Shown here piece by piece: positions 17,838-27,613 of a stretch of 64,000 bases of DNA. Within the stretch, counting starts at the first letter, position 1; each line of letters opens with the position of its first letter. Where the stretch lies: the NCBI GenBank assembly GCA_015272325.1, contig JACYLU010000002.1:248001-312000 (forward strand), given 5' to 3'. The stretch is from Synechococcales cyanobacterium C42_A2020_086. GTDB lineage: Bacteria; Cyanobacteriota; Cyanobacteriia; Elainellales; Elainellaceae. Under the pieces are notes generated by a model that had not been told where the DNA came from, did no database searches, and was given only the letters and a program-made list of their open reading frames with translations. Position numbers and translations under genes: made by a program.

Positions 17838-19991
17838 CTACTTGAAATAAATCAACAGATTTAGCCCCGGAATTGTGCGAGACAGCGTCCACAGCAGCAG
17901 AGCAAAGTAAAGAACGCCAAGGCTCCACTGATACCAAGTGAGGGCGGTAATCAGCCCCGGCATCTGCTGATCGCGCAGCCGAATGTCGTTGAAGCCAAAG
18001 CGCAGCAGATTGTTGAGGCTGAAGTCAAAATAGTTGAGCCATCCCCAGCGGCGGTCCCAAAGGATGGGCGTGTAGCGGTCGCGAAAGATGGGATTGAGGG
18101 GAATGGTGGGCAGCCGACCAATCAGGAGACGGACTTGGCGCATACTGCCATCTTCAACAAAGTAGCTGGTGTCCATCAAGTCATGGTAGCGGCCGCGCCC
18201 GTAAATCAGGCTCAGCAACAGCAGCGGTAGCGGCAGCACCAGAGCTTCTAGCCAAGCCAAGGTTTGCCAGGGAGACTCGCCCGTCTGAAACAGAGCCGCC
18301 AGACCCACCAACGTCAGAACACTGAAGCCACCAGCCACCCAGAAGGTTTCGCCCAGCGTAGGCACCAGTGGCACAGGTCGCAGTCGCCGTAGCCGATCGA
18401 GTAGCCAGAACATGACGCCGAACTGAGCTACCGCCACCAGACCGACGCCAAAAATTAACCAAAAGCTGGTGCCAAAACGAGTCAGCAGCAGCAGCAGCGC
18501 CAGCCCAATCCAACGACTCCCTTCGAGCAGCCAGCCACCGGGGGAAAGTGGACGTTGCACCGTGATCTGATCGCGGACACGCACATAGGTTGCCAAATCC
18601 ACCCCTTCGAGCCGCAGTACATCGCTAGCATTGCGGAGCGGCTGCTGGTCCCGCGCCTTCAGGATCGTAGCAGCCTGCTGAGCAGAAAATCCAATGCGTT
18701 CTAGCTGTTGAGAAGAGGCGGTGTTCAAATCGGTGCCTAACAAGCGTTGGCGGATCTGCCGCAGTCGCAGTTTTTCGGTGGTGTACTGTACGTCATTGGC
18801 ATCGGCAATTTGCTGAAGCTGACGGAAGTTTTGCACGAGGTTGCGCAGCAGGGTTTCGTTGCCTTGCAGGGTTGGCACCGAGAGCACTCGCCCAATCCGC
18901 CCCGGATCGCCGAGCAGACGAGCTTGGCGCGGGTCAAACTGTAGATTCGGCACATTGAGATAGGCACGTTCAGCAAAGCTGGCATCGGCCAAATCCATTT
19001 GACTGAGGACAGCTGCACCACGTAGGTTTACGGATTGGTTGAACTGGGACTGCCGAAAGCTGACGGGCTGCTCAAAGACGGCCTCGCTGAGAAACAGAGC
19101 CTGAGAGAACTTGCTGCGATCGAACAGAACATTGCCCTGCCAGCGGGTTTGCGATAGATCAGCCGTATCTTGCCAGCGGATGCGACTGAAGTTGGCTGTT
19201 TGCTGAAACACAGCTTGGTTAAAGCTCGCCGCCTTAAACTCGCTATTTTGAAAGCTGACAACATCCTGGAACAAGGCTTGATTGAAACGTGCCCGTCCGA
19301 AGAACAGGGCACTACGAAACCGCACCTCGCGCTGAAATACGGCATTCGCAAAGTTGGCGAGCTGACTAAATCGGGTCTCTGACCAGTCGGTTTCTTGAGC
19401 AAAAACGGCTCCCTGGGCTTCAACGCGCCCCAAAAAGAAGGTGTTGCTAAAGTCAACAAATCCTTCAAATCGCGTCTGCACTAGCGTCAGTGGACCCCGC
19501 ACAACTGTAAGTTGTAATGGCGCAACCTGCGTTTGTACCAGCAGCGAACGAGACAACTGGCTGAGCTGCAAGAGCCGTCGCCGGTCACGAGCAAGCTGGT
19601 TCTGTTCAGCCTCATTGAAAATGGGTAGCGCTGCCTGGCCATAGAGCGGCGTGGGCAATCCCAAATCGCTAATCTTGAGTTCTCCGCGAATTAGCGAGTA
19701 GCTGAAATCTATCCCTAGCGGCGTCGAGGACCGTTGCAACTGGGTTTGAATCAGGCGATAGAACTGATCACGAAACGCTGCGTTTTCTGGGCGTAGATCG
19801 ATCACCAAGCGTTGCAGATTGAGAGTACGCACCCCGTCACTCTGCATCGGTGTTTTCAGCCGCTCTTGCAGCCGCTCGATCGTCAGTGGAGTCCGCTCGG
19901 GTAGAGCAACTGCCGCCCATGCTGGCTCAGCCAACAGCAGGCTCATTCCCAGCCAACCCAGCAACCATAAACAGAGAAATCCGCGAACCAC
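17838..19991 (-). CDS. Secreted/membrane pentapeptide-repeat protein with HhH motif
   Basis: 717-residue multidomain envelope protein. Signal peptide about residues 1-27 (LLLAEPAWAA), then a helical domain. A pentapeptide-repeat beta-helix (A.F../F.QA. units) covers about 165-345. A ComEA-like helix-hairpin-helix is at 421-478 (DLNTASSQQLERIGFSAQQA...LRLEGVDLATYVRVRDQI). Three or four membrane segments (about 493-530, 550-568, 580-597) and one near the C-terminus (690-712) follow. Starts with GTG. The role is unknown; the HhH may bind DNA or just be structural. The combination is unusual (see finding). Downstream neighbour is the serine hydrolase with a 130-bp gap. Confidence 0.8.
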   Translation of the reverse strand: MVRGFLCLWLLGWLGMSLLLAEPAWAAVALPERTPLTIERLQERLKTPMQSDGVRTLNLQRLVIDLRPENAAFRDQFYRLIQTQLQRSSTPLGIDFSYSLIRGELKISDLGLPTPLYGQAALPIFNEAEQNQLARDRRRLLQLSQLSRSLLVQTQVAPLQLTVVRGPLTLVQTRFEGFVDFSNTFFLGRVEAQGAVFAQETDWSETRFSQLANFANAVFQREVRFRSALFFGRARFNQALFQDVVSFQNSEFKAASFNQAVFQQTANFSRIRWQDTADLSQTRWQGNVLFDRSKFSQALFLSEAVFEQPVSFRQSQFNQSVNLRGAAVLSQMDLADASFAERAYLNVPNLQFDPRQARLLGDPGRIGRVLSVPTLQGNETLLRNLVQNFRQLQQIADANDVQYTTEKLRLRQIRQRLLGTDLNTASSQQLERIGFSAQQAATILKARDQQPLRNASDVLRLEGVDLATYVRVRDQITVQRPLSPGGWLLEGSRWIGLALLLLLTRFGTSFWLIFGVGLVAVAQFGVMFWLLDRLRRLRPVPLVPTLGETFWVAGGFSVLTLVGLAALFQTGESPWQTLAWLEALVLPLPLLLLSLIYGRGRYHDLMDTSYFVEDGSMRQVRLLIGRLPTIPLNPIFRDRYTPILWDRRWGWLNYFDFSLNNLLRFGFNDIRLRDQQMPGLITALTWYQWSLGVLYFALLLWTLSRTIPGLNLLIYFK

Positions 19992-20537
19992 AGACTTGCT
20001 CAGGAAGGCTTCTCCTTATAGAACAGCACAAGCAGTCTATATCATTCGCATCATTTGCGGCAGCGGATTGCACCGTAGTCACTAGAGGGTGAATTCTAAA
20101 GTCTAGAAGACAAGCAATCTCTACGTGCGTACAGTACGGCCATGCATGCCCGCTCGCCTGACTCTGCCGCTGACCCTAACGCTCCTGGGTCTGCTCTCTA
20201 CAAGCAGGATTACTATCTGTGGCTGTTCTGTGGCTGTGGCTCACCGAAACCGCCTACCTGCTGCCAACCGGTGGCAAGAGGTTAGATATTCCAAGCCTAG
20301 CCGAAGAAATTGAGGATATAGGCAAAGCGAGAAGTGAGCAGTTGAGAGCAATACCGAAATTGTCCTCATGCATTTCCTCATGCATTTGCTGAAGTATCAG
20401 TATCAGCCAGAGCAATAGGATAGCCCGTGAGCACTGTTTGGCACTGCTTATTGACATTGCATCTATCAACTTGGCGATTAGAGCTGTGCCCAGAATTCTT
20501 GCTATGCTGAAGAACTGGACTGCTTACGAATTGAACC
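19992..20537. other. Gene-free divergent region upstream of chlD
   Basis: About 546 bp between the pentapeptide gene and chlD. It contains short direct repeats (CCTCATGCATTT twice near 20365-20390, and AGTATC twice just after) but no supported gene. Promoters of both divergent genes should be here. Confidence 0.45.
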
Positions 20538-22598
20538 ATGCCGACGCTGACGAGTTCCCTCACTGCCTTTCCGCTGACCGCCGTTGTGGGTCAAGAGGCG
20601 ATCAAACTGGCGCTGCTGTTGGCAGCCGTAGATCCGGGCTTGGGCGGCGTGGTGATTGCTGGGCGGCGCGGCACGGCGAAGTCGGTGATGGCGCGGGCAA
20701 TTCATGCCTTGCTGCCGCCGATTGAAGTGATTCAAGGCTCCTGCTGCAACTGTGATCCGGCTCGCCCAGATGAGTGGGACGACGAAACCCGCCAGAGAGC
20801 AGCTGCCAACTCCTCAAATGGTGCAGACTTGAGTACTGTCTTCACGACCGAGATTATTCCAGCTCCCTTTGTCCAAATCCCTCTGGGCATCACCGAAGAT
20901 CGATTGCTGGGTTCGGTGGATGTGGCGCAGTCTATTAAACGAGGAGAGACCGTATTTCAGCCAGGACTGCTAGCCGAAGCTCATCGCGGCGTACTGTATG
21001 TGGACGAGATCAATCTTCTAGATGACCAGATTGCCAATTTGCTGCTGGCTGCTCTCACCGACGGCTGGAACCAGATTGAACGCGAGGGGATTAGCTTTCG
21101 CCATCCCTGCAAGCCGCTGCTAATTGCGACCTACAACCCGGAAGAGGGCGAGCTGCGCAATCACTTGCTAGACCGCATTGCCATTGCCCTATCGGCAGAT
21201 GCCGTCCTCGGATTAGATCAGCGGGTGGCAGCCGTAGAGCAAGCAACTCAATATGCTGACTCGCCGCAAGCGTTTTTGGAGCAGTACGCCGAGGATGTAG
21301 ATTCGCTAAAAACGCAGATTCTCTTGGCGCGGGAATGGCTAAAGGATGTGCAGATCCAGCCTGAGCAGATTGCCTATCTAGTCAATGAAGCCGTGCGTGG
21401 GGGCGTACAGGGGCATCGAGGCGAGCTGTTTGCTGTGCGGGTCGCTAAAGCCCATGCGGCTCTCAATGGTCGTACCGAAGTCATCGCTGAGGATCTGCGC
21501 AAAGCCGTGGAGTTGGTGATTGTACCCCGTTCAACCACTGTGCAAACACCTCCCGAGGAGATGCCGCCCCCGCCACCGCCGGAACAACAGGAATCACCGC
21601 AGGATCAAGAGGAACCCGACAAACAGGATGAAGAAGACGAGGAACAGCCCGAGCAGGAGCCACCCAGCATTCCGGAAGAGTTTGTTTTTGATCCAGAGGG
21701 GGTGATTCTCGATCCGGAAGTCCTGTATTTTGCCCAAATGGCGCATCGGCAGGGCAAGTCGGGTGCTCGCAGCGTCATTTTTTCGGAAGATCGAGGGCGC
21801 TACATTAAGCCTGTCTTGCCGCGAGGAACCGTGCGACGCATTGCTGTCGATGCCACCCTGCGGGCAGCAGCTCCTTACCAAAAGGCGCGGCGGCAGCGCT
21901 ATGAAGGGCAGCAAACCGGAGCAATCGGGGCTGATCGCCGCAAGCGGGTATTTATAGAACAAGGCGATTTACGAGCTAAACGACTAGCCCGGAAAGCCGG
22001 AGCGCTGATTATTTTTGTCGTAGATGCTTCGGGGTCAATGGCGCTGAATCGGATGCAGTCGGCAAAGGGGGCGGTGCTGCGGCTGCTGACCGAGGCATAC
22101 CAAAACCGCGATCAAGTGGCGCTGATTCCGTTTCGAGGGGAGCAGGCCGAGGTGCTACTGCCACCAACCCGGTCGATCACTTCCGCCCGGCGACGGCTAG
22201 AGCGAATGCCCTGTGGCGGTGGTTCCCCCCTGGCTCATGGCCTGACGCAGGCGGTGCGTGTGGGCATGAATGCGCTCAAGTCGGGAGATATTGGTCAGGT
22301 CGTGATCGTCGCTATTACTGACGGGCGTGGCAATATTCCGCTGGCTCGTTCGCTGGGAGAACCCTTACCCGAGGGCGAAAAGCCGGATATTAAGGCGGAG
22401 TTACTGGATATTGCCGACAAAATCCGCTTGACGGGCTTTCAGCTGCTAGTAATCGACACGGAAAACAAATTTGTCTCGACGGGCTTTGCCAAAGAGATTG
22501 CCAACCATGCCGGTGGCAAGTATTATCATTTACCCAAAGCGACCGATCAAGCCATTGCTGCCATGGCGCGAGGAGCCTTGCGCGACATCACGGGTTAG
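20538..22598 (+). CDS. chlD: Magnesium-protoporphyrin chelatase subunit ChlD
   Basis: Subunit D of magnesium chelatase, which with ChlI and ChlH inserts Mg2+ into protoporphyrin IX, the first committed step of chlorophyll synthesis. 686 residues, full length. The N-terminal AAA+ domain resembles ChlI ([20 protein letters not shown]). A proline- then acid-rich linker ([14 protein letters not shown]) lies around residues 335-375. The C-terminal von Willebrand factor A domain has the MIDAS motif DASGSMA. ChlD's AAA+ module is normally inactive for ATPase and scaffolds ChlI. Convergent with the WD40 gene, with a 21-bp gap. No ribosome site of note. Confidence 0.97.
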   Translation: MPTLTSSLTAFPLTAVVGQEAIKLALLLAAVDPGLGGVVIAGRRGTAKSVMARAIHALLPPIEVIQGSCCNCDPARPDEWDDETRQRAAANSSNGADLSTVFTTEIIPAPFVQIPLGITEDRLLGSVDVAQSIKRGETVFQPGLLAEAHRGVLYVDEINLLDDQIANLLLAALTDGWNQIEREGISFRHPCKPLLIATYNPEEGELRNHLLDRIAIALSADAVLGLDQRVAAVEQATQYADSPQAFLEQYAEDVDSLKTQILLAREWLKDVQIQPEQIAYLVNEAVRGGVQGHRGELFAVRVAKAHAALNGRTEVIAEDLRKAVELVIVPRSTTVQTPPEEMPPPPPPEQQESPQDQEEPDKQDEEDEEQPEQEPPSIPEEFVFDPEGVILDPEVLYFAQMAHRQGKSGARSVIFSEDRGRYIKPVLPRGTVRRIAVDATLRAAAPYQKARRQRYEGQQTGAIGADRRKRVFIEQGDLRAKRLARKAGALIIFVVDASGSMALNRMQSAKGAVLRLLTEAYQNRDQVALIPFRGEQAEVLLPPTRSITSARRRLERMPCGGGSPLAHGLTQAVRVGMNALKSGDIGQVVIVAITDGRGNIPLARSLGEPLPEGEKPDIKAELLDIADKIRLTGFQLLVIDTENKFVSTGFAKEIANHAGGKYYHLPKATDQAIAAMARGALRDITG

Positions 22599-22619
22599 TC
22601 TCGGGCTAGCCTGACTCGC

Positions 22620-25600
22620 TCAGAGTTGACCTGGCCATTGCTGGTCGATCGCGCCGAGAGCAATCAAGGTGGTGCGCTGAGCCGGCGAGAGAGTAGCGCC
22701 CGTAATGTTCATGCCTTCGTAGAGCCGATCGAGCCGTAGCGTCTTTAACAGCTTGCCGGTTGCCACGTCCCACAAATTAACGGCTTCGTCGCTGCTGCTG
22801 GCAATCAATGTACCATCCGGACTAAACGCCACCGAACGTACCCGGTCAGCATGACCCGGCAATGCCTGCAAACATTTTCCAGTTTCTATATCCCAAAGAC
22901 GCACTACTCGGTCATCACTGCCGCTAGCTAGGGTATGGCTATCGGGACTAAACACCACCGAACGGATTCCATTTCGGAAGCCATCCAGTGTTTTCAGTGC
23001 TTTGCCGGTTGCTACATCCCACAACCGCACCATCCGCCCGACGCTGCTGCTCGCAAGCGTTGTACCATCCGGACTGAACGCCACCGAACGCACCCAATGG
23101 TGATGTCCTTCGAGCACCTTGAGGCACTGCTGACTCGCCACATCCCAGAGGCGCACCGTGAGATCGCTGCTTCCGCTGGCTAACATCCGACCATCTGGAC
23201 TAAACGCTACTGACCACACCCACTCGGTATGTCCTGGCAAAATCCCCAGACATTGCCCAGTTGTCACGTCCCATAGCCGCACACAGCGATCACAACTACT
23301 GCTAGCTAGGAGTTGGCCATCGGGGCTGAACGCCACCGAAAGCACCCCATCACCATGACCGCTCAGCATCTTGGACTGTCCAGTGCCCATCGTCCAGATC
23401 CGAACTGAGCAATCATCACTGCCGCTCGCTAAGAATTGCCCATTCGGACTAAACGCCACGGACCACACTCGCCCAGTATGCTCAACCAGCAATAGCTGGC
23501 ACTGTTCCTGAGCAATATTCCATACGCGCACAGTATGGTCTTCGCTGCCGCTGGCCAGAAGTTGGCTGTCGGGGCTAAACGCGACTGAGCGGATGCCGCG
23601 AGCATAGCCCTGCAGGGTTTTGATCGACTGACTCCGTTTGACGTCCCATAGTCGCACGGTTTGATCATCACTACCACTCGCAACCCGCTGACCGTCCGGG
23701 CTGAAGGCAACCGAACGCACCCAACTGCTATGTCCGTGTAAAACCGCCTGACACTGCCCCCTCTCGACTTGCCATAGCCGCACAGTTTGATCTTCACTGC
23801 CGCTGACAATCATCCGGCTATCGGGACTGAAGGCAACCGACCACACCCAACCCATGTGCCCCACAAACGATTGCCGGCAGTTCCAAGTGTTTACTTCCCA
23901 CAGGCAAATGGTGCGGTCGCTACTGCCGCTGGCCAAAAGCCGACCATCAGGGCTAAACGCCACCGAACGCACACCGCGCGTATGCTGCTTGAGGACCTCC
24001 AGACAGTGCCCTGTTGCCATCTCCCACACACGAATGGTACGGTCGCTGCTGCCGCTAGCCAGAAGCCGGCCATCGGGGCTGAAGGCAACCGAACGCACAA
24101 CATCGGTATGCTCTTCTAGGGTATACACGCACTGCCCGTGATTCACCTCCCAGACTCGCACGGTTCCATCATCGCTACCGCTAGCCAACTGCTTGCCATC
24201 GGGACTAAAAGTGACTGAGCGAATCCAACTGCGATGCCCGATGAGGGTAGTCAAACATTGTCCTGTAGCAACCGTCCACAGGCGAATGGTTTTATCTTCG
24301 CTGCCGCTAGCTAAGAGTTTGCCATCAGGACTAAAGGCCACAGACCGAACCCAGTCGTCATGCCCTTGCCAACTAGCGATTTGCTCACCGGTGATGCTGT
24401 TCCACAAGCGAATCTGGCTATCGGTGTCTCCGGTTGCCAGCAAACTGCCATCCGGGCTGAAGGCCACCGAAAGAATACTCCCGAGCTTCTCAGCAAACAC
24501 CGATTTCGATAGGTCAGCACCAGCAAAGTTGACTCGATGCAAACTCAGGGTCTTCAGGTATGCCTGCCGCACAGTCAGTCCAGAAAAGTCGCAATCCTTT
24601 ACTTCGATGCCCAGTTGCCAGAACAAATTCAGCAGATTGCCGGCAGCATATCCAGGCCGTAGGGGAGGGTGCTGCCGCAGCATCGCCAACAGCTCTAGCA
24701 GTCGCTGCCGCAGTACCGCTCTGTTTTCATATCGCTCACTCAACTTTTCGATTAACGGGTGCAGCACGCCACTGATTTGGCGTTCGCGAATGTAATCTTG
24801 AGACTGAGCTTTAATCAAAGCGTGACGGTTGAAATGCTTGAGGTTGCCGGTGACAATCTCCTCACAGATGCGCTCCACCAGCCGGCTTGCCACAAATTCC
24901 AGAATGACAGGCTGAAGCGAAAACAAGGCTTTGTCCCGCTCAACTAACGATCGCCGCCCCAAAGACTCAATTGCCTCCAGGAGTCGAGGTAAAGACACCG
25001 GAGGCACCAAATCATCACGTAATTCTTGTAGAGAGACGGGTTCGCTGTTGATGGCTAACCAGTACATGATTTGCTTTTCCAGGCTAGAGAGGCGAGCAAT
25101 TTGCTGTTCTAGCAAGGTGCGAATGTCCCCGAAAACGGCGGTTCCCTGCTTGAGAAATTCTGATAAACTGCCACCAAACAACTCTTGAATGGTCACTGAC
25201 GCAATCCTGAGCGCCAGAGGATTGCCTCCATAGCGCTGGACAATGTCTCGCCACTGCTGCTCTGATTCTGCAAAAATACCCTTTTCTCTAAAAATAGCTT
25301 GTCCTTCGGTCGGTTTCAGACCCAGAAGATGGAAGGCTCGTACCTTCTTGCCTTCTAGCGAGGCAAATTCTTTAGTTTTCTCGCCACTAATCAACACTAA
25401 ACAGCTTTGATGGTCGGTGATTCCCACCTGTTCAAGGAGTCTGCCATAATCCTGATAACCGTCTCGATAGTCTCCTGCAAGGGCATCGCTGCGGAGAATC
25501 GCTTCGGCACCGTCTAGTATTAACAGACAGCGATAGTGCTTGAAATAGCGCAGCAGTTCAGCAATCTGGTCTGCCTGGGGCGCTGTAGGCTCAATCGTCT

Positions 25601-26174
25601 GCCCATGCGAGAAGGTTTTCAGCACATCCGTCAGCACCTCCTGCAGGGGCGGAGCATTACCCAACGATCGCCACACCACTTTTTCAAACTGATCCTGAAT
25701 CCGCGTGGTCAATTCAACCGAAAGAGCCGTTTTACCAATGCCACCAATGCCCAGCAATTCCACCAAACGGCAGCGATCAGTGACAATCCACCGCTCTAAC
25801 TCCTGCAATTCTGCCTCTCGTCCGTAGAACGAATCCACAGCAACCCGGCTATCGTAGATGGCTACTGAAGAAGAGCGATGCTCAGAAGCCGCTGATTCTG
25901 ACGGCAATAGGGCCCTGCTAGAAGCCGCCTGTTCCTGGTACTCCGCGATCAGCATCTGCTGAAGCCTAGCTAGCTTACCCGGTCCTTTACCGCCTATATG
26001 AAATTTTCGATAAACCTCACCCAATCGTTTGCGAACCGCAGTGGCATCAATACCCAGTTGAGTTGCAATCTCACCTATTGACTGCCCCTCAATAGCGGGC
26101 GATAAAACCGCGAACTCGGTCTCTGAGACACCGTAGGCATCAGCCAATGCCTTCAAGGCAGAATGAGGAATCAC
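22620..26174 (-). CDS. HTH-STAND NTPase-WD40 repeat protein
   Basis: 1184-residue signal-transduction ATPase with numerical oligomerisation domain (STAND). About residues 20-75 form a LuxR/GerE-like helix-turn-helix (QSIGEIATQLGIDATAVRKR). An NB-ARC-like NTPase follows: P-loop GIGGIGKT at 142-149, Walker B LLILDG. A winged-helix/helical middle spans about 350-550, with a pentapeptide-like LHRVNFAGADLSKS segment. Then come 14 WD40 repeats of about 42 residues, each built on VRSVAFSPDG, LASGSSD and VRLWDV, enough for two seven-bladed propellers. GTG start. Usual inference: propellers sense a ligand and oligomerise the NTPase. Relatives are abundant in cyanobacteria; targets are unknown. Confidence 0.9.
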   Translation of the reverse strand: MIPHSALKALADAYGVSETEFAVLSPAIEGQSIGEIATQLGIDATAVRKRLGEVYRKFHIGGKGPGKLARLQQMLIAEYQEQAASSRALLPSESAASEHRSSSVAIYDSRVAVDSFYGREAELQELERWIVTDRCRLVELLGIGGIGKTALSVELTTRIQDQFEKVVWRSLGNAPPLQEVLTDVLKTFSHGQTIEPTAPQADQIAELLRYFKHYRCLLILDGAEAILRSDALAGDYRDGYQDYGRLLEQVGITDHQSCLVLISGEKTKEFASLEGKKVRAFHLLGLKPTEGQAIFREKGIFAESEQQWRDIVQRYGGNPLALRIASVTIQELFGGSLSEFLKQGTAVFGDIRTLLEQQIARLSSLEKQIMYWLAINSEPVSLQELRDDLVPPVSLPRLLEAIESLGRRSLVERDKALFSLQPVILEFVASRLVERICEEIVTGNLKHFNRHALIKAQSQDYIRERQISGVLHPLIEKLSERYENRAVLRQRLLELLAMLRQHPPLRPGYAAGNLLNLFWQLGIEVKDCDFSGLTVRQAYLKTLSLHRVNFAGADLSKSVFAEKLGSILSVAFSPDGSLLATGDTDSQIRLWNSITGEQIASWQGHDDWVRSVAFSPDGKLLASGSEDKTIRLWTVATGQCLTTLIGHRSWIRSVTFSPDGKQLASGSDDGTVRVWEVNHGQCVYTLEEHTDVVRSVAFSPDGRLLASGSSDRTIRVWEMATGHCLEVLKQHTRGVRSVAFSPDGRLLASGSSDRTICLWEVNTWNCRQSFVGHMGWVWSVAFSPDSRMIVSGSEDQTVRLWQVERGQCQAVLHGHSSWVRSVAFSPDGQRVASGSDDQTVRLWDVKRSQSIKTLQGYARGIRSVAFSPDSQLLASGSEDHTVRVWNIAQEQCQLLLVEHTGRVWSVAFSPNGQFLASGSDDCSVRIWTMGTGQSKMLSGHGDGVLSVAFSPDGQLLASSSCDRCVRLWDVTTGQCLGILPGHTEWVWSVAFSPDGRMLASGSSDLTVRLWDVASQQCLKVLEGHHHWVRSVAFSPDGTTLASSSVGRMVRLWDVATGKALKTLDGFRNGIRSVVFSPDSHTLASGSDDRVVRLWDIETGKCLQALPGHADRVRSVAFSPDGTLIASSSDEAVNLWDVATGKLLKTLRLDRLYEGMNITGATLSPAQRTTLIALGAIDQQWPGQL

Positions 26175-26373
26175 AATTCTCAGCTCACAATATAGAAGGA
26201 TATATCAACCATCTTCTCTTCTAGCATAAAATCACTTAAGTGAATTCTAAGTTCCTTTAAGAAGCGTTGTTTTTGTGAGGAGATGGCTTTGCTGTACCAG
26301 GCAGCTAGCAGGAAGTATGCAGCAAGCCTGCTGATATGAGCTTACACTGCTCCTAAAGAGTCGCTGTGTTAAA

Positions 26374-26401
26374 CCAAGAGTTGCTTCCCAAGAGTTGCTT
26401 C
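26374..26401. repeat. Perfect 14-bp tandem duplication
   Basis: CCAAGAGTTGCTTC occurs twice back to back in the gene-free stretch. Origin by slippage is likely; no function is evident. Confidence 0.8.
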
Positions 26402-26883
26402 AGGTAACCTCACTTAGGTTTTAGGCAATCAAGCTGGTCTCTAGATTGGGCAACTTGCTTAGCAATCTTTTCATCGGAGCTAGGATAAACGCTTGATATT
26501 CTCACAAAAGTGAGATAATGTACTGCTATGCACTCTTGCCTAAGGGTACTTAAATGCAAGTCTGCGATGTACTTTCCTGAGGTTAGCCCTTGTCTCGTAT
26601 TCTGACCAAATCCTGATCTAGATCTTCTGACCATCTTGGGCATTAATCCTCTGGATTCGTCTCTTAAACGCTGAATTGAACTAGGACTGAGGCTGAACGT
26701 GGTGTGAGTTCACCGAGCGACTAGAAGGGTCAGCTGAATTCCTCCGCTCAGGGATTACAGTAAACAGTTTACGTCCTAGACGTTTGAGGCATTCAAGTCA
26801 GGCTAACAAGTCAGGCTCAGTTTACTCCCTTCAGATTCATGCCCCCTACAAATCTACAAATCCAAATCCAATACAAATAAAGA

Positions 26884-26905
26884 TTGCCCCCCAAACGGGA
26901 GGCAA
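26884..26905 (+). other. G/C-rich hairpin before the NfeD-like gene
   Basis: TTGCCCCCC and GGGAGGCAA can pair with one mismatch around an AAAC loop; CCCTTTC follows. Terminator-like shape, but no upstream plus-strand gene is recognised that it would end. It may belong to an unannotated transcript or to the 5' leader of the next gene. Confidence 0.35.
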
Positions 26906-26923
26906 CCCTTTCATCTCCAGCTA

Positions 26924-27178
26924 ATGTCACAAGGTAGGTGTCCTTTGAGTTCTTTCTCCAGTTCTTTTAGCCCTCAACTCCTATCTAAACCAGCGCACGG
27001 TATTACAGATCGCCCCATTGCCTATGGACATGCTGGGCGCGTCAAATACCGTGGAACCTACTGGTTTGCCAAGCTTTACGAGTCCGATCAATCTGTTGTG
27101 ATTCCAACCGGAGCGCCCGTCACCATCATCGGCGTTGAAGGCATCACCTTGCTTGTTGTTCCTGCAAGTGCCTTCTAA
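26924..27178 (+). CDS. Small NfeD-like protein (C-terminal OB domain only)
   Basis: 84 residues. The recognisable part (LSKPAHGITDRPIAYGHAGR, then GTYWFAKL, IIGVEGITLLVVPAS) is the soluble beta-barrel of NfeD family proteins, without the protease or membrane segments of long NfeD. Short versions like this are common in cyanobacteria. The first about 20 residues are Ser/Phe-rich and probably weakly conserved; the start is uncertain. It is followed after 14 bp by a small membrane protein gene, which could supply the missing membrane anchor. That pairing is inference. Confidence 0.7.
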   Translation: MSQGRCPLSSFSSSFSPQLLSKPAHGITDRPIAYGHAGRVKYRGTYWFAKLYESDQSVVIPTGAPVTIIGVEGITLLVVPASAF

Positions 27179-27192
27179 CCAGGAGATGACTT

Positions 27193-27420
27193 ATGGGTCC
27201 GCCAGAGTACAACCATCTGATTCGCCTGGCTGGTCTGCTGCTGAAATACTATGTGTTAGGAGGCTTTTGCTTCTCTATCGTTTGTATCCTGCTGGCTGGC
27301 TTTGGGGCGTTCCAGCTCATCGGTTTACTTTTAGCAGCGGCAGGACCGATTTTCTGGCGCTTAGCTGTTTTCATCTTCTGCCTGATTGCCGTTGGTATTC
27401 TGGCTGAAGCCTTCCGGTGA
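27193..27420 (+). CDS. Small two-helix membrane protein
   Basis: 75 residues with two strongly hydrophobic segments (about 20-43 and 45-70). AGGAG lies 7 nt upstream of the ATG. Gap of 14 bp after the NfeD-like gene, so cotranscribed. No family is recognised; it may act as a membrane partner for the NfeD-like domain. Confidence 0.6.
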   Translation: MGPPEYNHLIRLAGLLLKYYVLGGFCFSIVCILLAGFGAFQLIGLLLAAAGPIFWRLAVFIFCLIAVGILAEAFR

Positions 27421-27613
27421 GCGAAATGACTCCCGCACCTCAGCGACATGGGGGCAAGACAAGAACGGCAATTGTTTATTCTATTTAGAAGCTATTTAGA
27501 AGCGCCCGTAGAAACACAAGTTAGACGGAACACAGATTGGTACTGGCTCAAGAACACCTAGGAATACTCAAAAAATCCAAAATGCTCTCCATTGCTGTGT
27601 GAAAGGCAATGGC

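Larger units (their letters stand above)
26175..26923. other. Gene-free stretch upstream of WD40 and NfeD-like genes
   Basis: About 750 bp with no supported gene; the minus frame at 26410-26643 is not family-like. Contains the 14-bp tandem duplication at 26374-26401 and a hairpin at 26884-26905. Confidence 0.5.

Noticed and set aside
22900-24500. DNA repeats as a possible CRISPR or satellite
   Set aside because: The periodicity of about 126 bp is explained entirely by the WD40 coding repeats.
26410-26643. 77-codon minus frame upstream of the WD40 gene
   Set aside because: Low-complexity composition, no homology pattern, no start support.
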